From the NCBI RefSeq assembly GCF_001647715.1, contig NZ_CP015600.1, positions 3,286,001 through 3,350,000 on the forward strand: a stretch of 64,000 nucleotides of DNA, written 5' to 3'. The position numbers and the translations under genes were made by a program. The notes under the pieces are model-generated. The model was not told the DNA's origin, did no database searches, and worked only from the letters and a program-made list of their open reading frames with translations. Below, in pieces: positions 1 to 9,714 of this stretch. Position 1 is the stretch's first letter; each line of letters starts with the position of its first letter. The DNA is from Pseudomonas antarctica (GTDB lineage: Bacteria > Pseudomonadota > Gammaproteobacteria > Pseudomonadales > Pseudomonadaceae).

Positions 1-1
1 G

Positions 2-400
2 CCCGATGCACCACTGGCCGCGCTGCGACCTGCTATCGACCACTTCTTCGCCTTGCCGGACGTGCAGAGCATCGTTGAGCAACTGCAGGAAGTCACCGTC
101 GCCGACAGCCACGAATGGGCCCTGAGTACCGTTAACCTGATGCAAACCCGCTCGCCGCTGGCCATGGCCGTAACCCTGCAAATGCTGCGCCGTGGCCGCC
201 GCCTGCCGCTGGAGCAGTGCTTTGCCCTGGAACTGTACCTGGATCGCCAGTGGTTCGAACGCGGCGACCTGATCGAAGGGGTTCGTGCCCTGATCATCGA
301 TAAAGACAAAACGCCCCGTTGGAACCCGCCGACTGTCCAAGGGCTGGACGCCAGCCATGTCGACAGCTTCTTCCGCGACTTCGTGCAGACTGGGAAATAG
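2..400 (+). CDS. 3-hydroxyisobutyryl-CoA hydrolase / enoyl-CoA hydratase family protein, C-terminal part
   Basis: Only the last 132 codons are in the window; the frame is open from base 2 and ends at TAG 398-400. The visible part resembles the C-terminal helical region of 3-hydroxyisobutyryl-CoA hydrolases: a stretch around SPLAMAVTLQMLRRG followed by an acidic helix with the ALELYLDRQ and RGDLIEGVRALIIDKDK segments and the WNPPT motif near the end. These enzymes release 3-hydroxyisobutyrate from its CoA ester in valine breakdown, but close relatives are plain enoyl-CoA hydratases, and the catalytic residues lie outside the window. The next gene, an acyl-CoA dehydrogenase, starts three bases after the stop, so the two are almost certainly co-transcribed. 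That pairing supports a valine or isobutyryl-CoA role. Confidence 0.85.
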   Translation, partial: PDAPLAALRPAIDHFFALPDVQSIVEQLQEVTVADSHEWALSTVNLMQTRSPLAMAVTLQMLRRGRRLPLEQCFALELYLDRQWFERGDLIEGVRALIIDKDKTPRWNPPTVQGLDASHVDSFFRDFVQTGK

Positions 401-403
401 GCC

Positions 404-1555
404 ATGCAAGATATTGAATACACTGAAGAACAGGTAATGATCCGTGACATGGCGCGCGACTTTGCCCGTGGCGAAATCGCCCCGCATGCGCAAGCGTGGG
501 AAAAGGCCGGCTGGATCGATGACGCTTTGGTCGCAAAAATGGGTGAATTGGGCCTGTTGGGCATGGTGGTCCCTGAGGAATGGGGCGGCACCTACGTCGA
601 CTACGTGGCTTATGCGCTGGCGGTAGAAGAGATTTCTGCCGGTGATGGTGCTACCGGCGCGCTGATGAGTATCCACAACTCAGTGGGTTGCGGGCCAATC
701 CTCAACTACGGCACACACGAACAGAAACAAACCTGGCTGCCCGACCTTGCCAGCGGCCAGGCCATTGGCTGCTTCTGCCTGACCGAACCCCAGGCCGGCT
801 CCGAAGCCCACAACCTGCGCACCCGCGCTGAACTGCGTGATGGCCAGTGGGTAATCAATGGCGCCAAGCAGTTTGTCAGCAACGGCAAGCGCGCCAAGTT
901 GGCCATTGTGTTTGCGGTGACTGACCCGGCGTTGGGCAAGAAAGGTATTTCCGCGTTCCTGGTGCCCACCCAGACGCCGGGGTTTGTGGTTGATCGCACG
1001 GAACACAAGATGGGCATTCGCGCCTCGGATACCTGCGCCGTCACACTCAGCGAGTGCACAGTGCCCGAAGCCAACCTGCTGGGTGAACGCGGCAAAGGCC
1101 TGGCCATCGCCCTGTCCAACCTCGAAGGCGGGCGCATCGGTATTGCCGCCCAAGCATTGGGCATCGCACGGGCCGCGTTTGAGGCGGCGCTGGCGTACGC
1201 CCGTGATCGCGTGCAATTCAACCAGGCAATCATTGAGCACCAGAGCATCGCCAACCTGCTGGCAGACATGCAAACCCGGCTCAATGCCGCACGCCTGCTG
1301 ATCCTGCACGCCGCGCGCCTGCGCAGTGCCGGCAAACCATGCTTGTCGGAAGCCTCCCAGGCCAAGCTGTTCGCCTCGGAAATGGCCGAAAAGGTCTGCT
1401 CTTCAGCGATGCAGATTCATGGCGGCTATGGGTATCTTGAGGATTACCCGGTGGAGCGTTACTACCGGGATGCCAGGATTACGCAGATTTACGAAGGGAC
1501 CAGTGAGATTCAGCGGATGGTCATTGCCCGAGAGCTCAAGCACTACCAGCTCTGA
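404..1555 (+). CDS. acyl-CoA dehydrogenase (isobutyryl-CoA/short-branched-chain type)
   Basis: A 383-residue flavoprotein dehydrogenase of normal family length. It introduces the alpha-beta double bond into an acyl-CoA, passing electrons to ETF. The FAD/substrate motif [13 protein letters not shown] lies near residue 125, and the C-terminal signature [17 protein letters not shown] carries the catalytic Glu of YEGT. The start at 404 follows the stop of the upstream hydrolase-like gene by three bases. The partner gene suggests isobutyryl-CoA (valine) as the substrate; this is inferred from context, since chain specificity cannot be read from the motifs. A GC-rich inverted repeat follows the stop codon at 1564-1585. 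Confidence 0.93.
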   Translation: MQDIEYTEEQVMIRDMARDFARGEIAPHAQAWEKAGWIDDALVAKMGELGLLGMVVPEEWGGTYVDYVAYALAVEEISAGDGATGALMSIHNSVGCGPILNYGTHEQKQTWLPDLASGQAIGCFCLTEPQAGSEAHNLRTRAELRDGQWVINGAKQFVSNGKRAKLAIVFAVTDPALGKKGISAFLVPTQTPGFVVDRTEHKMGIRASDTCAVTLSECTVPEANLLGERGKGLAIALSNLEGGRIGIAAQALGIARAAFEAALAYARDRVQFNQAIIEHQSIANLLADMQTRLNAARLLILHAARLRSAGKPCLSEASQAKLFASEMAEKVCSSAMQIHGGYGYLEDYPVERYYRDARITQIYEGTSEIQRMVIARELKHYQL

Positions 1556-1563
1556 CAGATACG

Positions 1564-1585
1564 CCGCTCCCACCTGTGGGAGCGG
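1564..1585. terminator. inverted repeat just after the acyl-CoA dehydrogenase, possible terminator/REP half
   Basis: Ten-base arms CCGCTCCCAC (1564-1573) and GTGGGAGCGG (1576-1585) are perfect complements separated by two bases. The arms share the core of the REP unit found 60 bp downstream. No U-run follows, so this may be a REP-derived hairpin that stabilises the 3' end rather than a classic terminator. Confidence 0.5.
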
Positions 1586-1644
1586 TCTTGCCCTAATGCC
1601 AGTCAGTTAAGCGAACGAAGTGCTCAATGCAGCGAAGATCAAAT

Positions 1645-1731
1645 GTGGGAGCGGGCTTGCTCGCGAAGGCGGCCTGAAGCAAACATTGATGTTGATTGCC
1701 CCACCGCATTCGCGAGCAAGCCCGCTCCCAC
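1645..1731. repeat. REP doublet (REPIN-like inverted pair)
   Basis: Two perfectly complementary 22-base arms, 1645-1666 and 1710-1731, face each other across a 43-base spacer. The arm begins GTGGGAGCGGGCTTGC and ends TCGCGA, the typical repetitive extragenic palindrome of the P. fluorescens group. It lies between two convergent operons, where such elements are common, and may act as a transcription or mRNA-decay boundary. Confidence 0.85.
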
Positions 1732-1761
1732 CATGGGGTCTACCGTGTTCTTGGGGTCAGC

Positions 1762-2535
1762 TTACTGGTCCTTGAACTCAGGCGCGCGCTTGGCCACAAA
1801 TGCCGCCATGCCTTCCTTCTGGTCTTGCGTCGCAAACGCCGCATGGAACACCCGGCGTTCAAAGCGCACGCCTTCGGACAGGCTCACTTCAAACGCGCGG
1901 TTCACACTTTCCTTGACCATCATGCTGATCGGCACTGACTTGCCGGCAATCAGTGTGGCGACTTTCAGCGCCTCTTCCAGCAGTTCATCGGCCGGCACAA
2001 TGCGCGCGACAATCCCGCAGCGCTCAGCTTCCACCGCATCGATAAAGCGCCCGGTCAGGCACATTTCCATGGCCTTGGCCTTGCCCACTGCGCGGGTCAG
2101 GCGCTGGGTGCCGCCCATGCCCGGCAATACACCGAGGTTGATTTCCGGCTGACCGAACTTCGCCGTATCACCGGCCAGGATGAAGTCGCACATCAACGCC
2201 AGTTCGCAGCCGCCGCCCAGGGCGAACCCATTAACGGCCGCAATGATCGGCTTGCGGCGGTTGGCCACGCGGTCACTGTCGCTGAACAGGTCGTCGAGGT
2301 AGATCTGCGGGTAAGTCAGCTCGGCCATTTCCTTGATGTCGGCACCGGCAGCGAAGGCTTTTTTGGAGCCGGTTAACACGATGCAACCGATTTGCGGGTT
2401 GGCTTCCAGGCTGTCGAGGGCCTGGTTCAACTCGCTGACCAATTGCGCATTCAAGGCATTCAGCGCGTGCGGGCGATTAAGGGTAATCAACCCGACGCGG
2501 CCCTGCACTTCGAGCAAAATGGTTTCATAACTCAT
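1762..2535 (-). CDS. fadB1x: enoyl-CoA hydratase (fadB1x-type)
   Basis: A 257-residue crotonase-family hydratase that adds water to 2-enoyl-CoA. The oxyanion-hole segment AAGADIKEM lies near residue 65. The two catalytic glutamates fall in the usual places, in [12 protein letters not shown] and in [20 protein letters not shown]. It is the last gene of a five-gene operon, 11 bases after the acyl-CoA dehydrogenase, and ends just before a REP doublet. The gene order matches the P. putida fadx cluster (recalled as PP_2213-PP_2217), which handles 2-methyl-branched acyl-CoAs from isoleucine and phenylalkanoates. The symbol is taken from that cluster; the substrate is inferred. Confidence 0.92.
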   Translation of the reverse strand: MSYETILLEVQGRVGLITLNRPHALNALNAQLVSELNQALDSLEANPQIGCIVLTGSKKAFAAGADIKEMAELTYPQIYLDDLFSDSDRVANRRKPIIAAVNGFALGGGCELALMCDFILAGDTAKFGQPEINLGVLPGMGGTQRLTRAVGKAKAMEMCLTGRFIDAVEAERCGIVARIVPADELLEEALKVATLIAGKSVPISMMVKESVNRAFEVSLSEGVRFERRVFHAAFATQDQKEGMAAFVAKRAPEFKDQ

Positions 2536-2546
2536 GTATTGGCTCC

Positions 2547-3674
2547 TTAAAGATTGCGTGAGATGACCATGCGTTGAATGTCGCTGGTGCCTTCGTAAAT
2601 CTGGCAGACCCGCACATCGCGGTAGATCCGCTCCAGGGGGAAGTCGCTCAGGTAACCGTAACCGCCCAAGGTTTGCAAGGCGGCGGAGCAGACTTTCTCG
2701 GCCATTTCCGAGGCAAACAGCTTGGCCATCGACGCTTCGACCAGCGCCGGCTTGCCGCTGTCACGCAGCGCGGCGGCGTAATGCACCATTTGCCGGGCGA
2801 CCGTGATTTGAGTGGCCATGTCCGCCAGGCGGAACGCCACCGCCTGGTGCTCAATCAACGCTTTACCAAAGCTTTCGCGCTCACGTGCATAGTCGCGTGC
2901 TGCTTCAAACGCGGCGCGGGCCATGCCCACCGATTGCGAGGCAATACCCACACGCCCGCCTTCGAGGTTGGCCAGGGCGATCTTGTAGCCTTCGCCCTCC
3001 TCGCCCAAGCGATTGGCGACGGGCACCTTCACATCCTCAAACAGAATCTGGCACGTGTCGGACGCGTGCTGGCCCAGCTTGTCTTCCACCCGCGCGACCG
3101 TGTAACCCGGTGAGTCGGTAGGCACGATAAACGCGCTGATCCCACGTTTGCCGGCTGCCGGGTCAGTGACCGCAAACACAATCACAATGCCGGCGTTCTG
3201 TCCGGAGGTGATGAACTGTTTGCAACCATTGAGCACGTAATGGTCGCCTTCAAGGCGCGCACGGGTTTTCAGGCTACTGGCATCAGAGCCTGCCTGTGGC
3301 TCGGTCAATGCGAAAGCACCGAGCATGGCGCCACTGGCCAAGGGTTTGAGGAACAGTTCTTTCTGCTGATCGTTGCCGAACTTGAGAATCGGCACGCAAC
3401 CCACCGAGTTGTGCACGCTCATGATGGTTGAGCACGCGCCGTCACCGGCGGCGATTTCTTCCAGCGCCATGGCATAGGCCAGGTAGCCGGTGTCGCAACC
3501 GCCCCACTGGTCCGGCACCAGCATGCCGAAAAAGCCCAGCTCGGCCATTTCGCCGATGGCTTCCTTGGGGAAACGGTGCTCGCGGTCCCATTCGGCGGCG
3601 AACGGTTTCAGGCGTTCCTGGGCAAATTGCCGGGCCGCCTCGCTGATTTGCAGTTGTTCGTCATTGGGCAGCAT
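2547..3674 (-). CDS. acyl-CoA dehydrogenase of the fadx-type operon
   Basis: A 375-residue acyl-CoA dehydrogenase. FAD and substrate motifs include [14 protein letters not shown] near residue 125 and FITSGQNAG, and the C-terminal [17 protein letters not shown] contains the expected catalytic Glu. It is clearly related to the dehydrogenase at the left end of the window but encoded on the other strand in a different operon, so the two probably serve different branched substrates. The gene sits nine bases after the thiolase gene and 11 before the hydratase gene. In the matching P. putida cluster this position holds a short/branched-chain (2-methylbutyryl-CoA type) dehydrogenase. Confidence 0.93.
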   Translation of the reverse strand: MLPNDEQLQISEAARQFAQERLKPFAAEWDREHRFPKEAIGEMAELGFFGMLVPDQWGGCDTGYLAYAMALEEIAAGDGACSTIMSVHNSVGCVPILKFGNDQQKELFLKPLASGAMLGAFALTEPQAGSDASSLKTRARLEGDHYVLNGCKQFITSGQNAGIVIVFAVTDPAAGKRGISAFIVPTDSPGYTVARVEDKLGQHASDTCQILFEDVKVPVANRLGEEGEGYKIALANLEGGRVGIASQSVGMARAAFEAARDYARERESFGKALIEHQAVAFRLADMATQITVARQMVHYAAALRDSGKPALVEASMAKLFASEMAEKVCSAALQTLGGYGYLSDFPLERIYRDVRVCQIYEGTSDIQRMVISRNL

Positions 3675-3683
3675 GTTGAGTCC

Positions 3684-4868
3684 TTAATACAGACATTCGA
3701 CGGCCATGGCCGTGGCTTCACCACCGCCGATGCAGATGGCGGCAACGCCACGCTTGAGGCCTTTCTGGCGCAGGGCCGAGAGCAAGGTCACCAGAATGCG
3801 CGCGCCGGAGGCGCCGATCGGATGCCCCAAGGCACAGGCGCCGCCGTGGATGTTGACCTTGCTGTGGGGGATATCCAGCTTGCTCATCGTCACCAGGCTG
3901 ACGACCGCGAAGGCTTCGTTGATCTCGAACAAATCTACGTCGCCCAGGTGCCAGCCGGTCTTGCTCATCAGCTTGCGAATTGCGCCCACCGGCGCCACCG
4001 GGAACAGCCCCGGCTCATCGGCAAATGCAGCATGCCCGTGGATCACCGCCAGCGGCTTGAGACCGCGCTTTTGCGCCTCGGACTGGCGCATCAGCAGCAA
4101 CGCCGCCGCGCCATCGGAAATCGAACTGGAGTTGGCCGCCGTCACGGTGCCGCCTTCACGAAACGCCGGTTTCAGACTGCTGATCTTGTCCAGCCTGGCT
4201 TTGGGTGGCTGTTCGTCATGCACGATGGTTTTTTGCTCTTTACCAACGGTGACCTGCACCGGAACGATCTCCGCAGCGAAGCTGCCGCCGGTAATCGCCG
4301 CTTGCGCACGGGTCAGCGAGGCGATGGCGAACGCGTCCTGGGCTTCACGGGTAAACCCGTTGTGCTCGGCGCAGTCTTCGGCAAAGGTGCCCATCAGGCG
4401 GCCCTTGTCATACGCATCTTCCAGGCCGTCGAGAAACATATGGTCGAGCACCTTGCCATGGCCCATGCGGTAGCCGCTGCGCGCACGGTCGAGCAGGTAC
4501 GGCGCGTTGGACATACTCTCCATGCCACCGGCGATCACCACTTCGACACTGCCGGCCAACAACGCGTCGTGGGCTAGCATGGTCGCTTCCATGCCTGAAC
4601 CACACATCTTGTTCAGCGTGGTGCAGCGGGTGGCCTTGTCCAGCCCGGCACCCAGGGCCGCCTGACGCGCAGGCGCCTGGCCCAGGCCTGCGGGCAGCAC
4701 ACAACCGAACAACACTTCATCCACGGCATCGGACGCAATACCGGCGCGCTCGACAGCCGCGCGAATCGCGGCGGCGCCCAGTTGCGGTGCGGTCAGCCCT
4801 TTGAGGTCGCCCTGGAAACCGCCCATGGGCGTGCGCACGGCGCTGACAATGACAATCGGATCGCTCAT
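3684..4868 (-). CDS. fadAx: acetyl-CoA acetyltransferase / 3-ketoacyl-CoA thiolase (fadAx-type)
   Basis: A 394-residue thiolase of standard length. The nucleophilic cysteine is in LNKMCGSGMEA (about residue 90), the catalytic histidine in GGACALGHPIGASGAR, and the acid/base cysteine in CIGGGEATAMAVE at the C-terminus. It cleaves a 3-ketoacyl-CoA; in the isoleucine pathway this gives acetyl-CoA and propionyl-CoA from 2-methylacetoacetyl-CoA. It is separated from the SDR gene by 12 bases and from the dehydrogenase gene by nine, which indicates one transcript. Substrate assignment rests on operon context. Confidence 0.94.
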   Translation of the reverse strand: MSDPIVIVSAVRTPMGGFQGDLKGLTAPQLGAAAIRAAVERAGIASDAVDEVLFGCVLPAGLGQAPARQAALGAGLDKATRCTTLNKMCGSGMEATMLAHDALLAGSVEVVIAGGMESMSNAPYLLDRARSGYRMGHGKVLDHMFLDGLEDAYDKGRLMGTFAEDCAEHNGFTREAQDAFAIASLTRAQAAITGGSFAAEIVPVQVTVGKEQKTIVHDEQPPKARLDKISSLKPAFREGGTVTAANSSSISDGAAALLLMRQSEAQKRGLKPLAVIHGHAAFADEPGLFPVAPVGAIRKLMSKTGWHLGDVDLFEINEAFAVVSLVTMSKLDIPHSKVNIHGGACALGHPIGASGARILVTLLSALRQKGLKRGVAAICIGGGEATAMAVECLY

Positions 4869-4880
4869 GAATAATTCTCC

Positions 4881-5651
4881 TTATTTGGCCGCCATGCGCA
4901 AGGCACCGTCGAGACGGATCACCTCGCCATTGAGCATGCTGTTTTCAATGATGTGCCGCACCAGCGCAGCGTATTCGGACGGTTTGCCCAGGCGCGGCGG
5001 AAATGGCACGCCGGCAGCCAGGGAATCGCGCACTTCCGGCGTCATACCCGCCATCATTGGCGTCTCGAAGATGCCGGGGGCAATGGTCATCACCCGAATG
5101 CCATAGCGTGCCAATTCGCGCGCGGCGGGCAAGGTCAGGCTGGCAATGGCGCCTTTGGAGGCGGCATACGCCGCCTGGCCGATCTGCCCGTCAAAGGCGG
5201 CCACCGATGCAGTGTTGATGATTACACCGCGCTCACCGTCGGCATTCGCCTCGGTGTCGGCCATTGCCGCAGCAGCCAGGCGCAACAGGTTGAAGCTACC
5301 GATCAGGTTGACGTTGATCACCTGGGCAAAGCTGGCCAGGCCGTGGGGGCCGTTCTTGCCGAGGATCTTCTCGCCGCGTACGACACCGGCGCAATTCACC
5401 AGGCCATGCAAACCACCAAAGGCTGCAACGGTGGCGTGAACGGCAGCTTCAGCAGCGGCTTCCTGGCTGATATCTGCCACCGCACTGCGGGCGTTCTCGC
5501 CGAGCTGTAGGGCTTTGGCCGCCACGGCCTCGGCGTTCAGGTCCACCAGCATCACTTTGGCACCGGCCGCGATGAGCATGTCAGCGGTGGCCGCGCCGAG
5601 GCCCGAGGCACCGCCGCTGACCAGGAATACCTTGTTTTCAATCTGCATCAT
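4881..5651 (-). CDS. fadB2x: SDR 3-hydroxyacyl-CoA dehydrogenase type II (3-hydroxy-2-methylbutyryl-CoA dehydrogenase-like)
   Basis: A 256-residue short-chain dehydrogenase resembling mitochondrial HSD17B10. The cofactor loop [11 protein letters not shown] is at the N-terminus, followed by VDLNAEA after the second strand, which favours NAD. The catalytic Ser lies in [12 protein letters not shown] and Tyr/Lys in [11 protein letters not shown]. The C-terminal [29 protein letters not shown] segment is typical of this subfamily. It would oxidise 3-hydroxy-2-methylbutyryl-CoA to the keto form used by the adjacent thiolase. Spacing is 18 bases from the synthetase gene and 12 to the thiolase gene. 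Confidence 0.92.
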   Translation of the reverse strand: MMQIENKVFLVSGGASGLGAATADMLIAAGAKVMLVDLNAEAVAAKALQLGENARSAVADISQEAAAEAAVHATVAAFGGLHGLVNCAGVVRGEKILGKNGPHGLASFAQVINVNLIGSFNLLRLAAAAMADTEANADGERGVIINTASVAAFDGQIGQAAYAASKGAIASLTLPAARELARYGIRVMTIAPGIFETPMMAGMTPEVRDSLAAGVPFPPRLGKPSEYAALVRHIIENSMLNGEVIRLDGALRMAAK

Positions 5652-5669
5652 TGTTTCCTTAAAAGTGGA

Positions 5670-7319
5670 TCAAGCCAGTGCCGCTTGGGCCTTGGCGATT
5701 TCCTGATTACGCAAAATAAAGCGCTGCAGCTTGCCGCTCGGGGTCTTGGGCAAGTCACTGACGAATTCGATTTCTCGTGGGTAGGCATGGGCGGCCAGGC
5801 GTTGGCGCACATACAGGCGCAGCTCTTCGGCCAATTCCGGGGTGGCGCGGTATTGCTCGTTGATCACCACAAACGCTTTCACCAGTTCGGTGCGCTCCGG
5901 GCAGGGTTTACCGACCACCGCAGCCTCGATGACAGCCGGGTGCTCGACCAGCGCGCTTTCCACGTCGAACGGCCCCACGCGGTAACCGGAAGTGGTGATC
6001 ACATCATCACTGCGCCCGACAAAACTGATGCTGGCGTCAGGGTTCAGCTCGACGGTGTCGCCACTGAGGTAGTACTTGCCCACGAAGGCTTTGGTCTTGA
6101 CCCCGTCATACCCCGCAAACCAGCACATCGGCGATTGTTCACGGTCGATGGCCAGGATTCCCGGTTGCCCGGCGGGCAACTCCTGGTAATCGTCATCCAG
6201 CACCACGATACGATGCCCCGGTGAGGCAAAACCGGCCGAGCCGACGTGCACCGGGTGCGCCAGGCCATGGTGGTTGCAGAGCACCATGCCCAGTTCGGTC
6301 TGGCCGTAGTGGTCGTGAATAGTGACGCCCAGGTTATCGGCGAACCAACGGATGACCTCCGGGTTCAGCGGCTCGCCGGCGCTGCTGACGATGCGCAGCT
6401 TGCCCTTGATCGAACGGGCGAACTGCTCACCACCGGCAATCAGCAGGCGATACGCCGTGGGAGAGCCGGTCAAGTTGGTAATCCCGTATTTATTGATCAC
6501 CCGGCAGGTGCTTTCGAGGGTGAAGGGGCCATCGTAGAAGGTGATCGGGTGGCCCATGGACAACGGCCCGGTCACGCCGAAATAGATACCGTAGGCCCAG
6601 CCTGGGTCGGCCACATTCCAGAACGCATCTTCAGGGCGCAGGTCCACCGCGTCACGGGTGTAGCGCTGGAACGCAACGATCGCCTTGAGCGGCACCGACA
6701 GCGCTTTCGACGGGCCGGTGGTGCCCGAGGTGAACATCAGCAGGAAAGGGTCATCGCCGCCCAGCAACACCGGCTCGCACACCGGGGAATAGTTGGGCAA
6801 TTCGGCCCAGAAACTGTAATCGCCCCGCACGATGCCTTCACCCTTGGCACCCGCGACCGTGACAATGGTTGGGCAACCCTGCACCTCAGCCAGTTTCGGG
6901 CGGTTCACCGCATCGGTGACCACCAGCGCCGCGGCGGAGCTGCTCAGACGATGCTCAATAGCCTTGGGGCCAAACGCAGTAAATAACGGCTGATAGACCG
7001 CGCCGATGCGCCAGGTCGCCAACACCACCACCAGCAATTCAGCCGTGCGGGGCAGCAGGCCCGCCACCTTGTCACCGCGTTTGACGCCCCGGGCCTGCAG
7101 GAAATTGGCGAAGCGGGCCGCCTGGTCCTGCAATTGGGTAAAGGTAGACGTGGCGCTCTGCCCGTCCTTGCCCTCCCAGAACAACGCGATGCGCCCCGGT
7201 AGCGCGTGCCGGTCGCAGCATTCCACGCAGGCATTGAGCGCCTGTAGATTGCCGGCCAGTGCGGCATCGACGGTGTGCTGATAATCGAATTCGGTGATGG
7301 CAGCCAGGTACTCACGCAT
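5670..7319 (-). CDS. fadDx: acyl-CoA synthetase (AMP-forming), fadDx-type
   Basis: A 549-residue ANL-superfamily ligase that activates a carboxylic acid with ATP and CoA and opens the fadx-type operon. The AMP-binding loop FTSGTTGPSKAL lies near residue 180; the hinge and C-terminal lysine motif TPSGKLQRFILRNQE is at the end. The frame stays open far upstream, but the ATG at 7319 is chosen because AGAAGGA lies about ten bases before it and the family N-terminus (MREYLAAITEFDYQ) begins there. A start at 7637 would overlap the divergent bestrophin gene. The substrate is probably a short or branched acid, inferred from the operon. Confidence 0.92.
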   Translation of the reverse strand: MREYLAAITEFDYQHTVDAALAGNLQALNACVECCDRHALPGRIALFWEGKDGQSATSTFTQLQDQAARFANFLQARGVKRGDKVAGLLPRTAELLVVVLATWRIGAVYQPLFTAFGPKAIEHRLSSSAAALVVTDAVNRPKLAEVQGCPTIVTVAGAKGEGIVRGDYSFWAELPNYSPVCEPVLLGGDDPFLLMFTSGTTGPSKALSVPLKAIVAFQRYTRDAVDLRPEDAFWNVADPGWAYGIYFGVTGPLSMGHPITFYDGPFTLESTCRVINKYGITNLTGSPTAYRLLIAGGEQFARSIKGKLRIVSSAGEPLNPEVIRWFADNLGVTIHDHYGQTELGMVLCNHHGLAHPVHVGSAGFASPGHRIVVLDDDYQELPAGQPGILAIDREQSPMCWFAGYDGVKTKAFVGKYYLSGDTVELNPDASISFVGRSDDVITTSGYRVGPFDVESALVEHPAVIEAAVVGKPCPERTELVKAFVVINEQYRATPELAEELRLYVRQRLAAHAYPREIEFVSDLPKTPSGKLQRFILRNQEIAKAQAALA

Positions 7320-7542
7320 TGCTTCAAATCCTTCTGTATTTTTATTTTGATGACGGTTTTGAGGACAAGAATCGCTGAAATAGTCGCTCTGGAGCGGCGC
7401 AGCAGCAATGGTCAAAGCCTTCAACTTGGCTGACTGGTTTGGCCAATCATTGATTGCGCTGATCAGCCGGTCAGCCCAAGTGATTGGACGCCCCCAGCGC
7501 TTGCTTCTAACCTGATGGCCTGCGCCACCACAGAAGCCTTCC

Positions 7543-8436
7543 ATGATCGTTCGCCCCAAACCCAACCTGCTGGGCATCCTGTTTTCCCTCAAGGGCTCGA
7601 TTGCCAAGCGCATCGCCTTGCGCAGCCTGCTGGTCACGTTACTGGCCTCAGTGATCGTGTTGGTGGAAACCCTGCACCCGGCCTATTTCTCCAAGGTCAA
7701 CGCCACGCCCTTCACGTTGCTCGGGCTGTCGTTGTCGATCTTCATGAGTTTTCGCAACAACGCCTGCTACGACCGCTGGTGGGAAGGCCGCAAGCAACTT
7801 GGCCAAATGATCATTGAGGTGCGCTCGCTGATTCGCGAAACCCAGGTGCTGGCTGATCCGGCTGAGCGCGCGGGCGTGTTGCGCGGTCTGTGCGGCTTTG
7901 CCCATGGTTTGATCGCGCGCTTGCGTCATGAAGATGAGGCCCGGGCCATCAAGCCCTGGATCAGCGTCGAGCAGGCGCACCCCAACCTGCCCGATAGGGT
8001 ATTGCAACAACTGGGCGCGCGATTTTCGCTGCTGGCAGAACGGGGCGTGATCAGCGAATGGCGCTACACCCAGCTCGAAACCCGGCTGGTCAGCCTGAGC
8101 CAGGTGCAAGCGTCGTGTGAGCGCATCAAAAGCACGCCGCTGCCCTTCCCCTACACGCTGCTGCTGCACCGCACCATCTACCTGTTCTGCATTCTTCTGC
8201 CGTTCGCCATGGCCGAGCCATTGGGATGGCTGACGCCGCTGTTCACCGCCATCGTGAGCTACACCTTCTTTGGCCTGGATGAAATCGGCGACGACCTGGA
8301 GGACCCGTTCGGTTTTGACGAAAACGACTTGCCGTGCAATGCGATCGTACGCACCCTGGAGCGCGAGTTGCTCGCCGCCCTCGGCGAATCCGACCTGCCA
8401 CCGGCGCTGGAGCCGGTTGAATACGTGCTGAACTGA
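7543..8436 (+). CDS. bestrophin-family membrane protein
   Basis: A 297-residue bacterial bestrophin (UPF0187) homologue, a family of inner-membrane ion channels. Visible features are an N-terminal hydrophobic helix (about residues 28-45), the family motif FRNNACYDRWWEGRK near residue 68, a second hydrophobic hairpin TIYLFCILLPFAMAEPLGWLTPLFTAIVSY written around residues 205-245, and the acidic FGLDEIGDDLEDPFG box that forms the calcium clasp in eukaryotic relatives. The gene is divergent from the acyl-CoA synthetase operon across 223 bases and shows no link in function to it. The ion transported cannot be told from sequence. Confidence 0.9.
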   Translation: MIVRPKPNLLGILFSLKGSIAKRIALRSLLVTLLASVIVLVETLHPAYFSKVNATPFTLLGLSLSIFMSFRNNACYDRWWEGRKQLGQMIIEVRSLIRETQVLADPAERAGVLRGLCGFAHGLIARLRHEDEARAIKPWISVEQAHPNLPDRVLQQLGARFSLLAERGVISEWRYTQLETRLVSLSQVQASCERIKSTPLPFPYTLLLHRTIYLFCILLPFAMAEPLGWLTPLFTAIVSYTFFGLDEIGDDLEDPFGFDENDLPCNAIVRTLERELLAALGESDLPPALEPVEYVLN

Positions 8437-8512
8437 CGCGGGTTTGACACTCGCCGTGGTCTGACCGAAGCTGATGGCTTTGCGATAGCTGCCCCAGCTT
8501 TTGGACGCCTGC

Positions 8513-9571
8513 ATGTCAAAGTCACGCCGTTACTCCATCATCGGCCTGTGCGCCCTGTTGTTGCTTGTGTTGGTCACTTGGTTTTTCTCCCGCTCCAGTC
8601 CAGTGGCCGTGCCGCCGGCGATTGCCCACGGCTATTCCAAAGCCTTGAAGCAGGCGCATAACGGCGAGCCAGGGGCCGCGCGCGTGCTGTATCAACAGCT
8701 CGGCCGGCCGGACCTGACTCCCCAGCGTCGCGCTGCGTTGCACGCCGAACTGCCCAATTACCCCAGCCCACAAGCGCTGAAACTGGCCGATAAAGACCTG
8801 GCCGACGAGTCTCCATTGGTCCGCGAGGCGGCCATTCACAGCATTGTCGGCCTGGTACCCAGCGGCCAACGCACGTTGTTGCTCGGCCCTGTGCTGGATG
8901 ACCCTGAACAAGACGTGCGCTTTGCCGCCGCGAATGCCTTGCTCGGCCTGTCGCCGGACACCCTGGGTTTGTATTTCGGGCCCTTGCAGCAGGTGCTGGA
9001 TGAGTTCGTGAAAAAGCTCAAGGGCGAGCCCGAAACGGCTGAAGGCTGGATTCAACTGGCGCGCCTGTACATCCACAGTGCCTTGCTGCCGGAGGCGCAA
9101 AACGCACTGGAGCAGGCCATGCGCTTGCAGCCGGACAATCTGCAGGCCGTGGTCGCACAAATCGAGCTACTGGACAAACAAGGCAAAACCGATGAGTCGC
9201 GTCAGTTGCTGGCACGCCAATTGGCGGCCCATCCCGAGTCGGCTTACTTGCAGCATGCTCTGGGCATGTGGCTCTTGCACCACGGCGAACGGCCGTATGC
9301 CCTGCTCGGTTTGTCCAAAGCGGTAGAGCTTGAACCGGACAATCAAGATTACCGCTACGACCTCGCCACCACCCTGCACGCCCAGGAGGAATTGGAAGCG
9401 GCCCAGCGTCAGCTGGAAGAAATCATTCAGCGCCACCCGGCCAATCGCAAGGCACGGGTGTTGCTGGTCAATTACTGGAAAGAGAGCGGCCAGTTGCAGA
9501 ACGTCCAGGTGTTACTCGCCCAACTTGAGCAACAAAATCCGGATGATCCCGCCCTGCAGCAAGGCCTGTAG
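8513..9571 (+). CDS. membrane-anchored HEAT/TPR-repeat protein
   Basis: A 352-residue protein with an N-terminal hydrophobic anchor (residues about 8-25, IIGLCALLLLVLVTWFF) and no cleavage motif, so it is probably fixed in the inner membrane with the rest in the periplasm. Residues about 80-150 read as HEAT-like helical repeats (ESPLVREAAIHSIVGL, DPEQDVRFAAANALLGL). From about 165 on there are tandem TPR units with the LARLYIHSALLPEAQNALEQAMRLQPDN pattern split over several helices. No catalytic motif is visible; it should be a scaffold. ATG 8513 is preferred over an in-frame TTG 12 bases upstream. Confidence 0.85.
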   Translation: MSKSRRYSIIGLCALLLLVLVTWFFSRSSPVAVPPAIAHGYSKALKQAHNGEPGAARVLYQQLGRPDLTPQRRAALHAELPNYPSPQALKLADKDLADESPLVREAAIHSIVGLVPSGQRTLLLGPVLDDPEQDVRFAAANALLGLSPDTLGLYFGPLQQVLDEFVKKLKGEPETAEGWIQLARLYIHSALLPEAQNALEQAMRLQPDNLQAVVAQIELLDKQGKTDESRQLLARQLAAHPESAYLQHALGMWLLHHGERPYALLGLSKAVELEPDNQDYRYDLATTLHAQEELEAAQRQLEEIIQRHPANRKARVLLVNYWKESGQLQNVQVLLAQLEQQNPDDPALQQGL

Positions 9572-9714
9572 CTCGCGCTAAAAAGATGTAAGCCTTAGCC
9601 AGGCTTGTACAAATTGTGCAAAACGTTGAACCGCCACGGACCACTACGGTCAAGTAAATATGGCGCGCCCAAGGCGGTGCGCTCCTCTACTTGTACGTGA
9701 CCCGAGGGCACTTC

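Noticed and set aside
3576..4577. 333-codon open frame antisense to the thiolase gene
   Set aside because: It mirrors the codon bias of the thiolase on the other strand; no family, no ribosome site.
5670..7637. Longer acyl-CoA synthetase starting at 7637
   Set aside because: The extra 106 residues show no family character and would overlap the bestrophin gene; ATG 7319 has a ribosome site.
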